A stretch of DNA of 39,025 nucleotides from Frankiaceae bacterium (lineage in GTDB: Bacteria; Actinomycetota; Actinomycetes; JADGOV01), in the NCBI GenBank assembly GCA_017882785.1, contig JADGOV010000017.1, forward strand, positions 1 to 39,025. Direction: 5' to 3'. The notes beneath the pieces are model-generated. The model had not been told where the DNA came from. It did not search any database and saw nothing but the letters and a program-made list of their open reading frames with translations. A program made the position numbers and the translations under genes. Within the stretch, counting starts at the first letter, position 1; each line of letters starts with the position of its first letter. This document shows positions 17,039 to 24,555 of the stretch, one piece after another.

Positions 17039-17426
17039 GCACGTCGCCACTCTCGACGAGGCGCTGGATGTTGGCCAGTGCGCCCTCCAGGTCCGCGTCG
17101 GTGTCCCCGCCCTCGAAACCGGTGTGCAACCGTATGGTCACCGTGCTCGCGGCGTCATCGCCGGACACCTCGAGCTCACCCCGGTAGTCCGTAACACCCT
17201 CGGACCCCCAGGCGATCCGTCGCGTGGCGTCATCCACTCGAAACCATGCATCGCCAGCCTCGTGTCGACCTCCCGGCCCCACTGCCTCGACATGCACGCC
17301 TTCCCCCGCCGGTTCCGCGGACGTCATCCTGGCGAGGTAGCGGGGCAGGTTGCGCACGTCGGAGAGGAAGTCGAACAGCTGCTGCGCCGGCGCATGCACC
17401 AGCCCGGACTTCTCGAAGTCACCCAT
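17028..17426 (-). CDS. SRPBCC family protein (polyketide cyclase/START-like fold)
   Basis: A 132-residue single-domain protein. It has the N-terminal strand MGDFEKSGLVHAPAQQLFDFLSDVRNLPRYLARM, the DAWFRVDD and RIAWGSEG strands, and a C-terminal helix ADLEGALANIQRLVESGD, fitting the SRPBCC ligand-binding fold. Ligand and role are unknown. It starts 30 bp after the hemB stop in the same direction, so it probably shares the heme operon transcript. The 3' ends of this gene and the DUF167 gene overlap by 11 bp on opposite strands. Confidence 0.82.
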   Translation of the reverse strand: MGDFEKSGLVHAPAQQLFDFLSDVRNLPRYLARMTSAEPAGEGVHVEAVGPGGRHEAGDAWFRVDDATRRIAWGSEGVTDYRGELEVSGDDAASTVTIRLHTGFEGGDTDADLEGALANIQRLVESGDVPSP

Positions 17427-17455
17427 ACCCCGCCGTTACCCGCTGCAGGAGCCTG

Positions 17456-18466
17456 TCACGCCACCAGCCGGGCTGCTTCCGTCGCCCAATAGGTGATCAC
17501 CAGGTCGGCGCCGGCCCGGCGAATGCCGGTCAAAGTCTCCAGGATGCTGCGCTCCCGGTCGATCCAACCGCGCTGGGCGGCCGCCTCGACCATCGCGTAC
17601 TCCCCGGACACCGAGTAGGCGGCGACCGGCACAGCGACGGCGTCCGCAACCCGCCGAACGACGTCGAGGTAGGCCAGGGCCGGTTTTACCATCACCGCGT
17701 CGGCACCCTCGGCGAGGTCCTGTGCCACCTCGCGCAGCGCCTCGTCGCCGTTCGCGGAGTCCTGCTGGTAGCCCGCCCGGTCGCCGAACTGTGGCGCACA
17801 CTCCGCGGCGTCCCGGAACGGACCGTAGAACGCGGAGGCGTACTTCGCGGAGTAGCCGAGGATCGCCACCTCGGGAAAGCCGCCGCCGTCCAGGGCGCTC
17901 CGGATCGCGGCCACCTGGCCGTCCATCATCCCGCTCGGCGCGACGACATGGGCGCCCGCCGCCGCCTGGGCGATCGCGATGGCAGCGTAACGCTCCAGCG
18001 TCGCATCGTTGTCCACGTCGCCGGCCGTGGTCAGCAATCCGCAATGCCCTGACTCTGTGTACTCGTCCAGGCAGAGATCCGTCATCAGCACCGTGGCGTC
18101 GCCGACCTCGGCCTCGAGATCAGCGAGCGCCCTCTGCACGACCCCGCCCGGGTCGTCAGCAGCGCTGCCCCGTGCGTCCTTCACCGCCGGGATGCCGAAC
18201 AACAACAGGCCGCCGACCCCGGCCGCCACCGCGTCGACTGCGGCCTTTCGCAGGGACACGATGGTGTGCTGAACGACTCCCGGCATTGAGGCGACCGGCG
18301 CGGGCTCGTCCAGCCCCTCCTTGACGAAGAGTGGAAGCACGAGGTCCGGCGGCGTCAGCCTCGTCTCGGCGACCAGCCTCCGCAGCGCCGGAGTACGGCG
18401 GAGCCGACGTGGCCGGTGCACCGGAAAGCCCGCCATGCCGATAGCCGCCCCGGCCATCAGGGCCAT
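17456..18466 (-). CDS. hemB: Porphobilinogen synthase (5-aminolevulinate dehydratase) HemB
   Basis: Condenses two 5-aminolevulinate molecules into porphobilinogen. The 336-residue product has the N-terminal RPRRLRRTPALRRLVAETRL, the metal-site motif DLCLDEYTESGHCG, the first active-site lysine in GYSAKYASAFYGPFRDAA, and the Schiff-base lysine in AVMVKPALAYLDV. The cysteines in the metal loop suggest a zinc-type enzyme. The ATG at 18466 overlaps the upstream stop by 1 bp (TGATG); a second in-frame ATG 9 bp downstream is possible. Confidence 0.96.
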   Translation of the reverse strand: MALMAGAAIGMAGFPVHRPRRLRRTPALRRLVAETRLTPPDLVLPLFVKEGLDEPAPVASMPGVVQHTIVSLRKAAVDAVAAGVGGLLLFGIPAVKDARGSAADDPGGVVQRALADLEAEVGDATVLMTDLCLDEYTESGHCGLLTTAGDVDNDATLERYAAIAIAQAAAGAHVVAPSGMMDGQVAAIRSALDGGGFPEVAILGYSAKYASAFYGPFRDAAECAPQFGDRAGYQQDSANGDEALREVAQDLAEGADAVMVKPALAYLDVVRRVADAVAVPVAAYSVSGEYAMVEAAAQRGWIDRERSILETLTGIRRAGADLVITYWATEAARLVA

Positions 18467-20076
18467 CAGCGCGCGGCGGGCTTGACGGCCTTGGCCGGTT
18501 TCGCGGCCCGCCCTTTGGCCGAGCGCGCGCTCGGGCGTCCGAGTTCCCCGCTGCGGCGACGCTCCACCGCGAACGTCGCCGTGGCCTCGGCCAGCGCCGA
18601 CACGGTCGCCTCCGGGGCCAGCACGTCCACCCGGAGGCCGAGTTCCTCTGCGGTCCTGGCGGTCTGCGGGCCGATGACCGCGATCACCGTCGATGCATGC
18701 GGCTTACCGGCGATGCCCACCAGGTTCCGGACGGTGGAGGAGGAAGTGAAGAGCACGGCATCGAAGCCCCCACCCTTGATCGCGTCCCGGATCTCCGCGG
18801 CCGGCGGGGCGGCGCGCACGGTGCGGTAGGCCGTGACGTCATCCACCTGCCAGCCCAACTCGGTCAGCCCGGCAACCAGCGTCTCGGTGGCGATATCGGC
18901 CCGCGGCAGCAACACCCGGTCGATGGGATCGAACACGTCGTCATAGGCCGGCCACACCTCGAGCAGACCGGCGCTGCTCTGCTGGTCGGTCGGCACCAGC
19001 TCTGGCTCGATCCCCCAGGAGCGCAACGCGTCGGCGGTGGCCTCCCCTATCGCGGCCAGTCGGATGCCGGCGAAGGCCCGTACGTCCAATCCGAGGATCT
19101 CGAACTTCTCCCGCATGGCACGGACCGCGTTCGTCGAGGTGAAGGCCACCCACAGGTACCGTCCGGAGACAAGTCCCTTCACCGCCCGATCCATCGCGGC
19201 CGGTGTGCGTGGTGGCTCGACAGCGATGGTCGGCACCTCGACCGGTATCCCGCCGTAACAGCGCAGCAGGTCCGACATCGTCGCGGCCTGCTCCTTGGTG
19301 CGGGGCACCAGCAGCTGCCAGGCGAACAGCGGCTTGGTCTCGAACCAGGAGAGCCGGTCCCGGCTGGCCACCGCGTTACCCACGACGGTGACCGCGTCCC
19401 CCACCAACCGATGCGCCGCCAGGTCGGTGGACACCTCGGCGAGCGTACTGATGACTGTCTGCTGGGCCACCGTGGTGCCGGCGACCGTGACCGCGATCCG
19501 TGTTTCAGCCGCCGCGCCGTGCTCGATCAGCGCCGCGGCGGCGGCCGGCACCGCGTCCACCCGGGCGAGCATCGTGACCGGTGCGCGGCCAACGGCCAAG
19601 GAGGTCCAGTCCGGGGTGCCGGCCGCCGGATCCACGATGCGCAGTTCCCCGCCGGCTTTCTCGGCGGGCAAGGCGATGCCGGCGTAGGCCGGGACAGCCA
19701 ACGCCGCGGGGACGCCCGGTACCACCTCGAACGGCACTCTCGCTCGGACGCAGGCCGCCGCCTCCTCCGCGGCGCCGCCGAAACTGAACGGGTCCCCGGC
19801 CACCAGCCGCACGACCTGCCGCCCCGACTTCGCCGCGGCGATCGCGGGTTGCACCCGTTCGGCCGGGGTGCCCTCCGCTGCCGGCAGGACCTCTCCTGCC
19901 GGCAGGCAACACGCCAGCACCTCCGGCGGCACCGCGGTGTCGGATACGACGAGATCGGCGCCCGCCAGCAACTCGGCGGCGCGCACGGTGAGCAGGCCGG
20001 GATCACCCGGCCCGGCGCCGACAAAGGCGACGCTCCCGGCGGGCTGCCGGACAGTCTTGGCAGTCATGGTGGTCAT
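18466..20076 (-). CDS. Bifunctional uroporphyrinogen-III C-methyltransferase / uroporphyrinogen-III synthase (CobA-HemD fusion)
   Basis: Two enzymes in one 536-residue chain. Residues of about 15-255 are a SUMT methyltransferase: VAFVGAGPGDPGLLTVRAAELL, VRLVAGDPFSFGGAAEEAAAC and FEVVPGVPAALAVPAYAGI. Residues of about 265-505 are uroporphyrinogen-III synthase, with LWVAFTSTNAVRAMREKFEILG and AVLFTSSSTVRNLVGIAG. A basic Lys/Ala/Pro tail ends the protein. The HemD half closes the tetrapyrrole ring; the SUMT half would lead toward precorrin-2 for siroheme or cobalamin. The SUMT GxGPGD and GDPFSFG motifs are present, but activity cannot be proven from sequence. The start overlaps the hemC stop by 4 bp (ATGA). 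This fusion is common in actinobacteria. Confidence 0.94.
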   Translation of the reverse strand: MTTMTAKTVRQPAGSVAFVGAGPGDPGLLTVRAAELLAGADLVVSDTAVPPEVLACCLPAGEVLPAAEGTPAERVQPAIAAAKSGRQVVRLVAGDPFSFGGAAEEAAACVRARVPFEVVPGVPAALAVPAYAGIALPAEKAGGELRIVDPAAGTPDWTSLAVGRAPVTMLARVDAVPAAAAALIEHGAAAETRIAVTVAGTTVAQQTVISTLAEVSTDLAAHRLVGDAVTVVGNAVASRDRLSWFETKPLFAWQLLVPRTKEQAATMSDLLRCYGGIPVEVPTIAVEPPRTPAAMDRAVKGLVSGRYLWVAFTSTNAVRAMREKFEILGLDVRAFAGIRLAAIGEATADALRSWGIEPELVPTDQQSSAGLLEVWPAYDDVFDPIDRVLLPRADIATETLVAGLTELGWQVDDVTAYRTVRAAPPAAEIRDAIKGGGFDAVLFTSSSTVRNLVGIAGKPHASTVIAVIGPQTARTAEELGLRVDVLAPEATVSALAEATATFAVERRRSGELGRPSARSAKGRAAKPAKAVKPAAR

Positions 20077-20996
20077 CTCTCTTCCAGGAGTTTCGCCGCC
20101 CCAGCGGCCAGCAGACTTGTGGCGAGGCGGTGTCCCAGTTCCGCAGCGGCGGTTACCGCGCCGGTCAGGGACATCCGCAGCACCCGGGCTCCGTCGTGGG
20201 CCGCGATGACCGCCCGTAGCGTCAGAGAATCGTCACTCAACTCGGCGAGCGCGCCGAGCGGGGCGGTGCAACCGGCAGCCACGGCCGCGAGCAAGGTCCG
20301 CTCGGCGGTCACCGCGGCCCGACTCGAGGAGCAGTCGAGGTGGGCCAGGAGCTCCCGCAGCCCGGTGTCGTCCGCTCGACACTCCACCGCGAGCGCCCCC
20401 TGCGCGGGGGCCGGCAGCATGACCGAGGGGTCCAGCACCTCGGTGACCTCCGAAAGCCGACCCAGGCGCGCCAGGCCGGCCCGGGCCAGAACGATCCCGT
20501 CGAGCCGGCCGGAGGCGACCGCGCCGATCCGGGTGCCCACGTTGCCCCGAAGCGGGGCCACCTGCAGGTCGGGCCGAAACGCCCGAATCTGGGCCGCCCG
20601 TCGCGGGGCTCCCGTCCCGATGCGGGCACCGTGCGGGAGGCGAGCCAGTGACGGACCGACGCCGGACACCAGCACGTCCCGTGGGTCCTCGCGAGGCGGC
20701 ACGGCCGCGATCGTCAGGCCCGGCTGGGGAGCGGTAGGAAGATCCTTGTAGGAGTGCACCGCCAGATCGATCTCACCGGCCAGCAGTCGCTCTCGCAGCG
20801 CGCTGACGAAGACGCCCGTGCCGCCGAGCGAGGCGATCGCGCCCGGCGCAACATCGCCGTACGTGGAGATCCCGACCACCTCCACCGGCTGCCCGCTGAC
20901 GTGCCCCAACGCGGCCGCGACCGCGCCCGACTGAGCCCTGGCCAGGGCGGACCGGCGCGTCCCCACCCGGAGGGTGTCGGCGGATACGGTCATCAC
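20073..20996 (-). CDS. hemC: Hydroxymethylbilane synthase (porphobilinogen deaminase) HemC
   Basis: Polymerises four porphobilinogen units into hydroxymethylbilane. The 307-residue product begins LRVGTRRSALARAQSGAVAAAL, has the DLAVHSYKDLPT motif and the GAPRRAAQIRAFRPDL segment, and carries the dipyrromethane-cofactor cysteine in AAGCTAPLGALAEL. Two ATGs stand together at the start; it lies 4 bp after hemA. Confidence 0.96.
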   Translation of the reverse strand: MMTVSADTLRVGTRRSALARAQSGAVAAALGHVSGQPVEVVGISTYGDVAPGAIASLGGTGVFVSALRERLLAGEIDLAVHSYKDLPTAPQPGLTIAAVPPREDPRDVLVSGVGPSLARLPHGARIGTGAPRRAAQIRAFRPDLQVAPLRGNVGTRIGAVASGRLDGIVLARAGLARLGRLSEVTEVLDPSVMLPAPAQGALAVECRADDTGLRELLAHLDCSSSRAAVTAERTLLAAVAAGCTAPLGALAELSDDSLTLRAVIAAHDGARVLRMSLTGAVTAAAELGHRLATSLLAAGAAKLLEER

Positions 20997-21000
20997 CGGC

Positions 21001-22269
21001 TCACGTCCCCTCCGGGAACAGGTCGAAGAGCGCGCGAAGGGCCTCGGCGTAGGCGTGACCGCCGGGTCGTCCGGCCAATTCCTTCACCCGGACAGTGGGC
21101 GCGTGCAGCAGCTTGTCCACGACCCGGTGGACGGCGTTGGCCACCTCCGCGCGTTCCCGGTCCCCCAGGTCGGGCAGCCGGTTGTTCAGCCGGGCCAGTT
21201 CCGCGGCCACTACCGCCGAGGCCTTGTCCCGAAGAGCCGCGACGGTCGGCCCGACCTGCACCGACCGCTGCCAGCCCAGGAACGCCGCCACCTCCTCGGC
21301 CACGATGTCCCGGGCGGCCGCGATGTCCCGGCCGGCAGAAGCATCGCGCAGCGCCTCGCCGAGGGTGGCGAGATCGACCAGCCTGACCCCCGGCACCCGC
21401 CGGACAGCCGGGTCGACATCGTGCGGCAGGGCCAGGTCCACGATCGCCAGCGGGCGTTGGGTCCGATGCGCCATCGCCGCCGCCACGGCCGGCGCGCGGA
21501 GCACGAGGCCGGTCGAGCCGGTGGAGGAGAGCACGAGGTCGGCGACGGCCACCTCGGCCGGGACGTCGGGCAGCCGCACAGCTCGCCCGTCGTAGGTGTC
21601 GGCCAGCCGCTCGGCCCGCGGCATCGTCCGGTTGGCGATCACCAGCTCAGCCACGCCACCACGGCGCAGCAGGGCCGACGCCAGCGCCCCCATCGACCCG
21701 GCGCCGATCACGACGGCCCGCAGGCCCACCAGCGAGCCGACAGTGAGCGTGGCTTCCTCGAGCGCGGCGGCGACGACGGAGGCTCCTGCCCTGTCGATGC
21801 CGGTTTCGGCGTGCACCCGTTTCCCCACGCGCAGCGCCTGCTGCACCAACTCCCCGATGCCGCGACCGACTGTCCCCTCGGCTCGGGCCAAGCGGTGCGC
21901 GGCTCGCAGTTGGCCCAGGATCTGACTCTCACCGACCACCATCGAATCCAGGCCGGCCGCGACGGCGAACAGGTGCGCGACCGCGCTGTCCTCGTAGTGC
22001 AGGTACAGGTGCGGTGACAACTCGTCGAGAGACAGCCCGCTGGCCCGGGACAGAAGCTCGGAAATCTCCTGCCCACCGGCGTGGAACTTCGACACCTCGG
22101 CATAGACCTCCACCCGGTTGCAGGTGGCAAGGACGACAGCCTCCTCGACGTGCAGGCAGCCGCCTAGGTCGGCAAGCAGCTTGGCGGCCTCGTCGCCGAC
22201 CAGGGCAGCCCGTTCCAGCAGATCCACAGGTGCGGACCGATGGGAGAGGCCGACGGCCACCATGTTCAT
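21001..22269 (-). CDS. hemA: Glutamyl-tRNA reductase HemA
   Basis: First enzyme of the C5 heme route: reduces glutamyl-tRNA(Glu) to glutamate-1-semialdehyde, which HemL uses. The 422-residue protein has VGLSHRSAPVDLLERA, the catalytic cysteine C50 in LATCNRVEVYAEV, VVGESQILGQLRAA, the NADPH-binding VIGAGSMGALASALL, and a C-terminal dimerisation helix region. The start ATG AAC ATG lies inside a series of 14-bp repeats and has no recognisable Shine-Dalgarno sequence; the second ATG, at 22263, is an alternative. It is first in the hemA-hemC-cobA/hemD-hemB unit. Confidence 0.96.
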   Translation of the reverse strand: MNMVAVGLSHRSAPVDLLERAALVGDEAAKLLADLGGCLHVEEAVVLATCNRVEVYAEVSKFHAGGQEISELLSRASGLSLDELSPHLYLHYEDSAVAHLFAVAAGLDSMVVGESQILGQLRAAHRLARAEGTVGRGIGELVQQALRVGKRVHAETGIDRAGASVVAAALEEATLTVGSLVGLRAVVIGAGSMGALASALLRRGGVAELVIANRTMPRAERLADTYDGRAVRLPDVPAEVAVADLVLSSTGSTGLVLRAPAVAAAMAHRTQRPLAIVDLALPHDVDPAVRRVPGVRLVDLATLGEALRDASAGRDIAAARDIVAEEVAAFLGWQRSVQVGPTVAALRDKASAVVAAELARLNNRLPDLGDRERAEVANAVHRVVDKLLHAPTVRVKELAGRPGGHAYAEALRALFDLFPEGT

Positions 22270-22315
22270 GCTGGAATGTTCATGCTGGATGGCTCATCGT
22301 TGAGGGTTCATGCTG
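22260..22315 (-). repeat. Four 14-bp tandem units running into the hemA start codon
   Basis: On the minus strand the units are CAGCATGAACCCTC, AACGATGAGCCATC, CAGCATGAACATTC and CAGCATGAACATGG. Units 1, 3 and 4 share CAGCATGAAC; unit 2 is degenerate but keeps GATGA in register. The hemA ATG is in the last unit, and every unit puts an ATG at the same place, so there are several false starts just upstream of the true one. Confidence 0.85.
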
Positions 22316-22342
22316 AAGAGCCCTGCTCCGGTACTCCCACCC

Positions 22343-22381
22343 GACGGAAGGTGCCGACAGGGTCACAAGCTCACTTCCGTC
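22343..22381 (-). promoter_or_regulatory. Hairpin-forming inverted repeat in the hemA upstream region
   Basis: The arms GACGGAAG (22343-22350) and CTTCCGTC (22374-22381) are perfectly complementary over 8 bp and enclose 23 bases. If transcription starts near the Rex-like site, this would form in the hemA 5' leader. No U-run follows, so it does not look like an intrinsic terminator. Confidence 0.4.
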
Positions 22382-22409
22382 CTCCGACGGCCGAGGGGGT
22401 TATGCGGTC

Positions 22410-22438
22410 AGGTTACGCGGTTGTGAACCGCCGCACAA
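22410..22438 (-). promoter_or_regulatory. Candidate hemA promoter overlapping a Rex-operator-like site
   Basis: On the plus strand 22421-22438 reads TTGTGAACCGCCGCACAA. The known Rex operator consensus is TTGTGAA, four bases, TTCACAA; here the left half is perfect and the right half has two mismatches. On the minus strand a weak -35 TTGTGC (22438-22433) and -10 TAACCT (22415-22410) are 17 bp apart, so the site would cover the -35 box and part of the spacer, a repressor-like position. It lies about 150 bp upstream of hemA, between hemA and the glutaredoxin-like gene. Confidence 0.5.
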
Positions 22439-22466
22439 AGTGAGCGATTGTGACCGGCGTGCCCGC

Positions 22467-22724
22467 TTAGCCCTCCAGCGCTCGACGCAGGCGTTCCTCG
22501 TCCACGGCGAACACCGCGTACTCCTCGCCGTCGAGGAGTGTGACGGGTATCCAGTCCGCCCAGCGACGGTAGTCCACCGGGTCGGCGGTGATGTCCCGTT
22601 CTTCCATCACGACGCCGAACTCGACAGCCAGCCCCCGCAGGGCCGTGCGCGCGTCGTCGCAGAGGTGGCATCCGGGCTTCGTGAGCAGCGTGAGGCGATG
22701 TGGGACATGTGCCACATGTCCCAC
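22467..22724 (-). CDS. Glutaredoxin-like (DUF836-type) small redox protein
   Basis: An 85-residue thioredoxin-fold protein. LTLLTKPGCHLCDDARTAL carries a CxxC redox pair (C19, C22 from the GTG at 22724). The rest, ERDITADPVDYRRWADWIPVTLLDGEEYAVFAVDEERLRRAL, matches the glutaredoxin-like family common beside hemA in actinobacteria. The upstream frame is open to 22880 but is only the overlap with the ligase gene. The only plausible start codons, GTG at 22724 and GTG at 22715, are both within the 25-bp palindrome, and no strong ribosome binding site precedes them. If the first is used, the protein begins MGHVAHVPH, a short His-rich lead. It probably shares a transcript with the ligase, whose stop is 20 bp upstream. 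Confidence 0.85.
   Translation of the reverse strand: MGHVAHVPHRLTLLTKPGCHLCDDARTALRGLAVEFGVVMEERDITADPVDYRRWADWIPVTLLDGEEYAVFAVDEERLRRALEG
22700..22724. promoter_or_regulatory. Perfect 25-bp palindrome at the start of the glutaredoxin-like gene
   Basis: The left arm GTGGGACATGTG (22700-22711) and right arm CACATGTCCCAC (22713-22724) are perfect reverse complements around a single central C. The palindrome starts exactly at the predicted GTG start codon on the minus strand. It could be an operator for a dimeric repressor or an RNA hairpin that hides the start codon. No T-run is adjacent, so a terminator is unlikely. Confidence 0.75.
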
Positions 22725-22744
22725 TTCGACCCCGTCACCGACGC

Positions 22745-24325
22745 TCAGAGGACCCCCGCACCGTCGTCGGCGGCAGCTACCCCCGCCCCGGCTGCCTCCG
22801 CCGCCCGCAACTGGCCCTTCGCCACCCGGCCGGTCGCGGTATGCGGGAACTCGGTGACGAACTGCACGGTCGTCGGGCACTTGAAGCGGGCCAGCGACAG
22901 GGCTCCGTACTCGATGACATCCTCGGCCGAGAGCCGGGCACCTTCCCGCAGCCGCACGAGCGCTTTGACCGACTCGCCGGTGTAGGGGTGCGCGATGCCG
23001 ATGACCGCCACCTCGGCGATGTCCGGATGTTGGCTCAGCGCGTTCTCAACCTCACGCGGGTAGACGTTGAACCCGCTGACCAGGATCAACTCCCGCATCC
23101 GGTCGACGAGGAACAGATCGCCGTCATCATCGGCGTACGCGACATCGCCGGTGCCCAGCCAACCCTCGCCGTCCGGGCCTTCCCGCCCGTCCGGCCAGTA
23201 GCCGGAGAACAGGTTCACCCCGCGCACGACGATCTCGCCGGGGTCGTCCTCCTCCACTTCGGATCGGTCGTCGTTGAGCAGCCGGAGCTCGACCCCGGGG
23301 ATGGGCCGACCGATCGAGCCCGACTTGGGTTCCTCGCTGGTCAACGTCGTTGTAAGCACCGGCGCGGTCTCGGTCAGGCCGTAACCCTCGAAGACGTGGT
23401 GCCCGGTCTGCTCGAGCATCGAGCGGTGCACCGCCGGCGGTAGCGGTGCGGCGCCCGAGACGGCCAGCCGGACGGTCTGGAACGCCTCCCCGACGCCGGG
23501 CAGCATCGACCAGGCGATGAACATCGGCGGCGCGCCCATGACGGTGCTCACGCTGTGTCGGCTGATGTCCGCGAGGGTCTCCACCGGGTCGAACCGCTCG
23601 ACCAGGACGCCGGTGGCACCGTGGAAGGCAACTTCGCCGAGGCCACCGTTGAGACCGTAAATGTGGAACAGCGGCAGCACGAGCAACACGATGTCGTCGG
23701 CGTCGATCGTCCGCGGCCGGATCCGGGCGGTCTGTTCGAGGTTCCCGATCAAGGCACGGTGGCTCAGCATGGCGCCCTTGGGTCGCCCGGAGGTTCCAGA
23801 CGTGTACATCAACACCGCCAGGTCCTCACCGCCCGTCACCGGCTCTACGGGACGGTCTGGCAGTAGCAACTCGTCGTAGGTCGCGGTGCCCGACACCGCG
23901 GCGGTGTCGGTGACCAGCACGGTCTCCAGGCTCGACAAGATCTCGCTCAAGGCGGTGACCACGGGAGCGGCGGCCCGCCCACACAGCGCCATTCGGGTGC
24001 CGGAGTCGCTGAGGAGGTAGGTCAACTCGTCAGCGGTGTAGGCGGTGTTGATCGGCACCGCGACCAGGCCAGCGCGCAGGATGCCGAAATAGGCCGCCAC
24101 GTAGTCGGGTGTGTTGCCCAGGAGCAGGGCGACACGGTCTCCCCGGTTGAGCGGGCGGGACTGCAAGCCGGCGGCTACCGCGTCCACGCGCCGATCCAGC
24201 TCAGCCCAACTCACGGCATCCTCACGGAAGAGCAGGGCCACCTTGTCCGGAAACACATGGGCGGCGCGCCGGACGAGATCAGAGAGGTTGCCGACTCCGC
24301 CCTCGCCCGTGCCGGGAAGACCCAT
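22745..24325 (-). CDS. Long-chain acyl-CoA synthetase / AMP-dependent ligase
   Basis: Activates a carboxylic acid, probably a fatty acid, as acyl-AMP and then acyl-CoA. All adenylation-family motifs are in order over 526 residues: YTSGTSGRPKGAMLSH, the core GYGLTETAP, GWLGTGDVAYADDDG, VDRMRELILVSGFNVYPREVE, and the C-terminal catalytic lysine in TGRVAKGQL. The ATG at 24325 has AGGAGG 10 bases upstream; the later GTG before GNLSDLVRRAA is an alternative. A short Ala/Gly tail ends the protein. It runs divergently from the BldN-like gene. Substrate chain length cannot be read from the sequence. Confidence 0.93.
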   Translation of the reverse strand: MGLPGTGEGGVGNLSDLVRRAAHVFPDKVALLFREDAVSWAELDRRVDAVAAGLQSRPLNRGDRVALLLGNTPDYVAAYFGILRAGLVAVPINTAYTADELTYLLSDSGTRMALCGRAAAPVVTALSEILSSLETVLVTDTAAVSGTATYDELLLPDRPVEPVTGGEDLAVLMYTSGTSGRPKGAMLSHRALIGNLEQTARIRPRTIDADDIVLLVLPLFHIYGLNGGLGEVAFHGATGVLVERFDPVETLADISRHSVSTVMGAPPMFIAWSMLPGVGEAFQTVRLAVSGAAPLPPAVHRSMLEQTGHHVFEGYGLTETAPVLTTTLTSEEPKSGSIGRPIPGVELRLLNDDRSEVEEDDPGEIVVRGVNLFSGYWPDGREGPDGEGWLGTGDVAYADDDGDLFLVDRMRELILVSGFNVYPREVENALSQHPDIAEVAVIGIAHPYTGESVKALVRLREGARLSAEDVIEYGALSLARFKCPTTVQFVTEFPHTATGRVAKGQLRAAEAAGAGVAAADDGAGVL

Positions 24326-24555
24326 ATCGTCCAGACCTCCTCAGGGCACGCTGACCGATCGGCGCCGCTGGCCCGTCGGGCTTTGTCCGTCTGCCGGTAG
24401 TGTTTCACAGTTGCAAGCAGCGGCCCCGCCGGCCCTGCGACCGGCCGCATCGAGCGTTCGGCGTTCCTGCAGGCACAATAGGCGGGTTCGACCTCATCCC
24501 CGGGCTCGATCGCGATCCTTTGACCCGGACCCTCAACCGGACTCCCGGAGACACG
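24326..24555. promoter_or_regulatory. Divergent promoter region between the acyl-CoA ligase and bldN-like genes
   Basis: A 230-bp non-coding interval. The frame of the sigma-factor gene is open back to an ATG at 24400, so the segment 24400-24555 could be translated if that start is used, but it has no ribosome binding site and reads as unstructured sequence. I see no strong -35/-10 pair and no clear long palindrome. Confidence 0.3.

Noticed and set aside
18697-20751. A 684-codon plus-strand open frame opposite cobA/hemD and hemC
   Set aside because: Antisense to two well-conserved heme enzymes; no recognisable motif and no ribosome binding site.
22700-22724. The palindrome as an intrinsic transcription terminator of the ligase gene
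   Set aside because: The stem is perfect, but there is no T-run on either side and it overlaps the next gene's start codon, so a regulatory site fits better.
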